This document shows, piece after piece, positions 32,786 to 32,930 of a DNA stretch of 32,930 nucleotides. The stretch lies in NCBI GenBank assembly GCA_938091165.1, contig CALKNK010000044.1, positions 1 to 32,930 of the forward strand, given 5' to 3'. The notes beneath the pieces are model-generated. The model searched no databases. It was not told the DNA's origin and was given only the letters and a program-made list of their open reading frames with translations. Source of the DNA: an uncultured Ilumatobacter sp. (GTDB lineage: Bacteria; Actinomycetota; Acidimicrobiia; Acidimicrobiales; Ilumatobacteraceae). Both the position numbers and the translations under genes were made by a program. Every line of letters starts with the position of its first letter. Position 1 is the first letter of the stretch.

Positions 32786-32808
32786 ACCTCGAACTGTTAG
32801 AAGAAAAA
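32762..32808 (+). repeat. right copy of 47-bp direct repeat
   Basis: Identical to 31287-31333 except for one C-to-T difference. Here CCGCCA is preceded by an inverted copy of the repeat arm instead of a tRNA gene. Confidence 0.85.
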
Positions 32809-32930
32809 ACGGTGAAGCCTGAACACCAGTGGTGTTTGTTCACCTGAACGCGTCCGGCGGCCTCAATTTCGGGGTTCACAGTCGCTTGCGGGCACTGCTG
32901 GGTTGGTGAAGACGAAAGCTGCGATCGAGT

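Noticed and set aside
32538..32822. Plus-strand 94-residue frame across the right repeat
   Set aside because: It runs through the palindrome and repeat and has no family features; a non-coding repeat explains the sequence.

Overview
The window is a gene-dense, moderately high-GC (about 57-60 % by eye) stretch of chromosome from an actinobacterium. Several things point that way: an ECF sigma factor overlapping a short zinc anti-sigma factor (the SigR/RsrA-type thiol-stress pair of mycothiol-producing bacteria), a conserved actinobacterial coiled-coil protein next to purB, a Rv2101-like SNF2 helicase paired with a SWIM protein, and many genes whose -10 box lies 6-8 bases before the start codon (leaderless transcripts). 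CrtZ, the TauD-type dioxygenase and the fatty-acid oxidation genes suggest an aerobic heterotroph. An Acidimicrobiia-like lineage is my guess from overall feel and is not proven.

Layout. 0.1-2.9 kb: TauD/TfdA dioxygenase, a gap with a tRNA-like fragment, then an alpha/beta hydrolase divergent from a MarR regulator with a strong palindrome between them. 2.9-8.8 kb: sigma/anti-sigma pair, two membrane proteins, tilS, a phosphatase-fold protein lacking its catalytic cysteine, a LysM lipoprotein, two overlapping alpha/beta hydrolases (the second without its nucleophile), and crtZ. 9.0-9.5 kb: tRNA-Glu, tRNA-Asp and tRNA-Phe, each followed by a hairpin. 9.8-17.1 kb: FadB-type beta-oxidation protein, 3-hydroxyisobutyrate dehydrogenase-like protein, a cytidine/deoxycytidylate-type deaminase, a D-2-hydroxyacid FAD oxidase, pyrE and a TesB thioesterase. 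17.2-20.2 kb: conserved coiled-coil protein and the purA-purB operon. 20.8-25.7 kb: a divergent HisD homologue, clpB and a DUF3445 heme N-demethylase-like protein. 25.8-30.9 kb: SNF2 helicase plus SWIM protein, then a 5'-3' exonuclease. 31.0-31.3 kb: SRP RNA (minus strand) and tRNA-Ser(GGA).

The right end is the most unusual part. Starting at the CCGCCA end of tRNA-Ser, a 47-bp sequence is repeated about 1.47 kb downstream with a single mismatch. Between the copies lies one gene, a sulfotransferase-like protein with different codon choice and a different type of translation start from its neighbours. It looks like a tRNA-proximal mobile cassette with no recombinase inside the window.

The core genes form small units: sigma/anti-sigma; small membrane protein-tilS; hydrolase-pseudohydrolase; purA-purB; helicase-SWIM. 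Lipid and organic-acid catabolism is represented by the FadB protein, the HIBADH-like protein, the GlcD-type oxidase, TesB and TauD genes, and nucleotide metabolism by purA, purB, pyrE and the deaminase.
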